A DNA stretch of 8,704 nt, taken from NCBI GenBank assembly GCA_015489295.1, contig WGAB01000159.1, forward strand, positions 1 through 8,704, given 5' to 3'. The notes below the pieces were generated by a model. It did not search any database. It saw only the letters and a program-made list of their open reading frames with translations, and had not been told where the DNA came from. Each line of letters begins with the position of its first letter. Within the stretch, counting starts at the first letter, position 1. Shown here piece after piece: positions 6,169-8,704 of the stretch. A program made the translations under genes and the position numbers. The DNA is from Caldifarciminota bacterium. Its GTDB lineage: Bacteria; WOR-3; Hydrothermia; WGAB01.

Positions 6169-7106
6169 TTTCCGGCGGAGCCGGCTTCGTGGGCTCCCAC
6201 CTGGTGGACCGCTTCGTGGCGGCGGGCTACGCCGTGGATGTGGTGGACAACCTGATCACCGGCCACCGCGAAAACCTGCAGGCCCACCTCGCCTCCGGGG
6301 CCGTGCGCCTGTTTGAGGTGCCGGCCGAGGCCTTTGAGCCCCCCACCCTCTCTTACCGCCATGTGCTGCACCTGGCTTCGCCGGCCAGCCCCGTGGACTT
6401 CGGCCCCCGCGCCGTGGAGATCCTGCAGGCCAACTCCCAGGGCACCTTGAACCTCCTGGAGATCGCCAGAAAGAGCGGCGCCCGGTTCCTGTTCGCCTCC
6501 ACCTCCGAGGTCTACGGCGACCCCGAGGTGCACCCGCAAACCGAGGAGTACCGGGGCAATGTGGATCCCCTGGGGCCCCGCGGCCCCTACGACGAGGGCA
6601 AGCGCTTCGGCGAAGCCGCCACCATGGCCTATCACCGCAACTTCGGCCTGGATGTGCGCATCGTGCGCATCTTCAACACCTACGGCCCCCGCATGCGGCT
6701 GGACGACGGCCGGGTGGTGCCCAATTTCCTGCGAAGCCTCCTGGAGCACCGCCCGCTCACGGTCTACGGCGACGGCCGGCAAACCCGCAGTTTCTGCTAT
6801 GTCAGCGACCTGGTGGAGGGCCTGTTCCGCTACGCCACCTTAGACCGGCCCCGCTGGCGGGTCATCAACCTGGGCAATCCCCGCGAGATCACCATCCTGG
6901 AACTGGCGGAGATCATCCAGCGGGTCACCGGCCGACAGGTGGGCATTGAGTTCCAACCCCTGCCGCCCCAGGACCCCCGGCGGCGGCAACCCGACATCCG
7001 CCGGGCCCGCACCCTGCTGAACTGGGAACCCCGGGTGCCCCTGGAGGAAGGCCTCCGGCGAACCTGGGAATGGGCCCTGGCGCTGAACCAAGGAGAAGGG
7101 CCATGA
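6147..7106 (+). CDS. uxs: UDP-glucuronate decarboxylase (UDP-xylose synthase), extended SDR family
   Basis: The enzyme converts UDP-glucuronate, the product of the preceding gene, to UDP-xylose through an enzyme-bound 4-keto intermediate and tightly held NAD+. The 319-aa protein has the GGAGFVG nucleotide motif (10-16), D34 at the end of strand 2, HLASPASP (75-82), STSEVYGDPEVHPQTEEY (118-135) with the family's catalytic Glu121, and YDEGKR (148-153) carrying the YxxxK pair Y148/K152. RIFNTYGPRM (174-183) and RSFCYVSDLVEG (214-225) follow. The E-V-Y-G-D-P and Y-D-E-G-K-R blocks set UXS apart from 4-epimerases and dTDP-glucose dehydratases. The usual SCYDEGKR reads GPYDEGKR here. The start at 6147 lies inside ugd and the stop shares ATGA with the next gene. 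Confidence 0.88.
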   Translation: MDSPRVLISGGAGFVGSHLVDRFVAAGYAVDVVDNLITGHRENLQAHLASGAVRLFEVPAEAFEPPTLSYRHVLHLASPASPVDFGPRAVEILQANSQGTLNLLEIARKSGARFLFASTSEVYGDPEVHPQTEEYRGNVDPLGPRGPYDEGKRFGEAATMAYHRNFGLDVRIVRIFNTYGPRMRLDDGRVVPNFLRSLLEHRPLTVYGDGRQTRSFCYVSDLVEGLFRYATLDRPRWRVINLGNPREITILELAEIIQRVTGRQVGIEFQPLPPQDPRRRQPDIRRARTLLNWEPRVPLEEGLRRTWEWALALNQGEGP

Positions 7107-8209
7107 CCGAAGGGATTCAGCAACGCATCACCGAGCACCTGATGAATCTGGTGCGGATCCGGTCCACCGCCGACCGGCCCGAAGAACTGTACCGGGCGGT
7201 GGACTACGCCGTGCAAGTGCTCCAGGACCTGCCTGCCCACCGCTATGAGAGCAACGGCAAACCTTCGGTGGTGTTCGACCTCAGCGGCTCCAAAACCCCG
7301 GAGGTGCTCTTCGTGGGCCATCTGGATGTGGTGCCCGCTGAGGACCACCAGTTTGAGCCCCGCATAGAGGGCTCCCGGCTGTGGGGCCGCGGCGCCCTGG
7401 ACATGAAGGGGCCCGACGCCGTGCTGCTCGCCCTGTTTGAAACCCTGGCCGCCTGGTCTCCCCGGCCACCGGTGGCCCTCATGCTCACCACCGACGAGGA
7501 GGTGGGCGGCGAAAACGGCGTGGGGTATCTCGTGAATCAGGAAGGCTGGCGCGCCCGCTTCGGCGTGATCCCCGACGGCGGCGAGGATTTCACCATCATC
7601 ACCGAGGGCAAGGGCGTGGTGCATGCCGTGTTCACCGCCCACGGCAAGGCCACCCACGGCTCCATGCCCTGGCAGGGCGACAACGCCCTGGACAAACTCG
7701 TGCGCCTGTACGAAACCTTCCGGAGCCGCCGGCCCCAGGAGCCCTGCGGCGATCCCGAACACTGGCACGAAACCCTCACCCTGGGGAGCCTGCACGGCGG
7801 CGACGCCCCCAACCGCGTGCCCGACACCGCCGAGATGAAACTGGATTTCCGGTTTCCCGCCCCCAAAACCACCCAGGACCTGATCCGGGAGATTGAGGAG
7901 GCCGTGGCCCAGGTGAAGGGCGTGGAATGGCGGCCGCTGTCCACCGGCGAGCCCTTTTACACCTCGCCCGACAACCCCCACCTCCAGCGGTTCCACCGCG
8001 TGGCCGAGGAGGTGCTGGGCCGCACCGTGGCCTTCGGCAAGGAGCACGGCGCCACCGACGGCCGGTTCCTGGCCGAAAAGGGCATCCCCTGCATCATCCT
8101 GTACCCCGTGGGCGGCGGCATCCACGGCCCGGACGAATGGGTGGACCTGCCGTCGCTCGCCCAGCTGTTCCGCATCTTTGAGCGGTTTCTGCAAACCCTG
8201 CAGCCATGA
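7103..8209 (+). CDS. M20-family metallopeptidase/deacylase (ArgE/DapE/ACY1-like)
   Basis: This is a di-zinc amidase of the M20 family, which includes aminoacylases, DapE, ArgE and carboxypeptidase G2. Over 368 aa the metal and catalytic residues are all present: H73 and D75 in VGHLDVVP, bridging D100 in GRGALDMKG, catalytic E132 with metal ligand E133 in TTDEEVGG, D158 in IPDGGED, and H341 in GGIHGPDEW. H185 in ATHGSMPWQGDNA marks the inserted dimerisation domain (about 170-280). There is no signal peptide, so it is cytosolic. The start is ATG at 7103, seven bases after AGGAG (7091-7095) and overlapping the uxs stop as ATGA; an in-frame ATG at 7070 is less likely. Its substrate and its link to nucleotide-sugar genes are unknown. 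An N-acyl amino acid, dipeptide or N-acyl sugar-like compound are all possible. Confidence 0.87.
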   Translation: MTEGIQQRITEHLMNLVRIRSTADRPEELYRAVDYAVQVLQDLPAHRYESNGKPSVVFDLSGSKTPEVLFVGHLDVVPAEDHQFEPRIEGSRLWGRGALDMKGPDAVLLALFETLAAWSPRPPVALMLTTDEEVGGENGVGYLVNQEGWRARFGVIPDGGEDFTIITEGKGVVHAVFTAHGKATHGSMPWQGDNALDKLVRLYETFRSRRPQEPCGDPEHWHETLTLGSLHGGDAPNRVPDTAEMKLDFRFPAPKTTQDLIREIEEAVAQVKGVEWRPLSTGEPFYTSPDNPHLQRFHRVAEEVLGRTVAFGKEHGATDGRFLAEKGIPCIILYPVGGGIHGPDEWVDLPSLAQLFRIFERFLQTLQP

Positions 8210-8704
8210 CGGGTTTGCTCCTCGCCCTGAGCCTGGCCCGCCCGCCGGCGGTGCCGGACTCGCTGCCCCTGGCGGCCCTGCAACAGGCCCTCTCCTATGT
8301 GGCCCTGGATACCACCGCCCTGGACTTTGAAAAGCGGTGGCCCGAGCCGGATTCCTTCCGGCTGCCCCTGGTGGACAGCCTGCTGGGCCATCCCCTGAAG
8401 GCGCCCCGCGTGCTGGCCCGCTCCCGGGCCTTCGTGGAGGAACACGCCGATGATGTATCCGCGCTCCTGGCCTTCATGGCCCGGCCGATCCCGGCCTTCG
8501 GCGCCCCCAAAGCCCCCACCGCCCCCGGCCCTCCGGAGGTCAAAAGCCTGCACCAGGCCCTGGAAACCCTGGCCCTGGCGGTGCAGGAGGCCCGGCAACG
8601 GGTGGCCGAGGCCCTGGCCCCCCTGAGCCCCGGAGAGCGGGACACCCTGCTCTATGTGGCCTACCACCTGTGGGCCGATGAGGACGATTCCCTGAGCGAT
8701 ACCC
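8206..8704 (+). CDS. Unrecognised, probably exported protein (N-terminal part, continues past window)
   Basis: This open frame starts at the ATG overlapping the M20 stop (ATGA at 8206-8209) and stays open to the window edge for 166 codons. The first residues, MTGLLLALSLARPPAVP, look like a short signal peptide with little positive charge, cleavable near residue 11. After it come a helical region with Leu and charged residues, a proline/alanine-rich linker around residues 99-112 (IPAFGAPKAPTAPGPP), and a second helical block with LSPGERDTLLYVAYHLWADEDDS, which ends acidic. I recognise no family. Codon use matches the operon and the overlap ties it to that transcript. AGGAG-like sequence is absent just upstream, so translation probably depends on coupling. 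Being the only apparently exported product here, it may act at the envelope. Confidence 0.75.
   Translation, partial: MTGLLLALSLARPPAVPDSLPLAALQQALSYVALDTTALDFEKRWPEPDSFRLPLVDSLLGHPLKAPRVLARSRAFVEEHADDVSALLAFMARPIPAFGAPKAPTAPGPPEVKSLHQALETLALAVQEARQRVAEALAPLSPGERDTLLYVAYHLWADEDDSLSDT

Noticed and set aside
7070..7102. Upstream ATG extension of the M20 gene
   Set aside because: The extra 11 residues would lie inside uxs and have no ribosome binding site, whereas the ATG at 7103 has AGGAG at a proper distance and the ATGA overlap used by the neighbouring junction.
6830..8194. 454-codon open frame on the - strand opposite the M20 gene
   Set aside because: Same reasoning: it covers the end of uxs and all of the M20 gene, with the reversed-composition signature and no domain.

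Overview
The window is high-GC bacterial DNA, read almost entirely on the + strand. It has three parts: the right-hand portion of an IS3-family insertion sequence (1 to about 948), a repeat-rich intergenic stretch of about 500 bp (949-1444), and a tightly packed seven-gene operon that begins at 1445 and runs off the right edge. No rRNA, tRNA or CRISPR array is visible. The organism cannot be named from this sequence. The gene set, the proteins' resemblance to those of Chloroflexota and other thermophile-rich phyla, and the REP-like intergenic repeats make such a lineage plausible, with low confidence.

Intergenic region: two different REP-like palindromic families each occur as an inverted pair (990-1012 with 1086-1108; 1121-1160 with 1209-1248). 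They are followed by a short G/C-rich direct repeat. A well-formed sigma70-type promoter (TTGACT, 17 bp, AATAAT) follows, with its -10 box inside an inverted repeat, about 50 bp before the first operon gene.

Operon order: alkaline-phosphatase-superfamily phosphodiesterase 1, APS kinase (CysC-like), alkaline-phosphatase-superfamily phosphodiesterase 2, UDP-glucose 6-dehydrogenase, UDP-glucuronate decarboxylase (UDP-xylose synthase), M20 metallopeptidase, and the start of an unrecognised, probably exported protein. Junctions are 3-nt gaps or 2-22 nt overlaps (TGATG, ATGA), so the genes are almost certainly co-transcribed and translationally coupled. The dehydrogenase and decarboxylase convert UDP-glucose to UDP-glucuronate and then UDP-xylose. 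The CysC-like kinase would make PAPS, the sulfuryl donor, or phosphorylate a related nucleotide. The two cytosolic phosphodiesterase-type enzymes flanking it may act on nucleotide or phosphoester intermediates. A role in making or modifying a surface glycan is the simplest joint reading, but no glycosyltransferase, sulfotransferase or ATP sulfurylase lies in the window.

The least obvious signal is compositional. Across 7.26 kb of operon I found no ACGT and only two TCGA, and synonymous codons shift precisely where those words would form. The neighbouring IS keeps three TCGA and one ACGT in 0.95 kb. This looks like long-term avoidance of two palindromic restriction or methylation words by the host chromosome.
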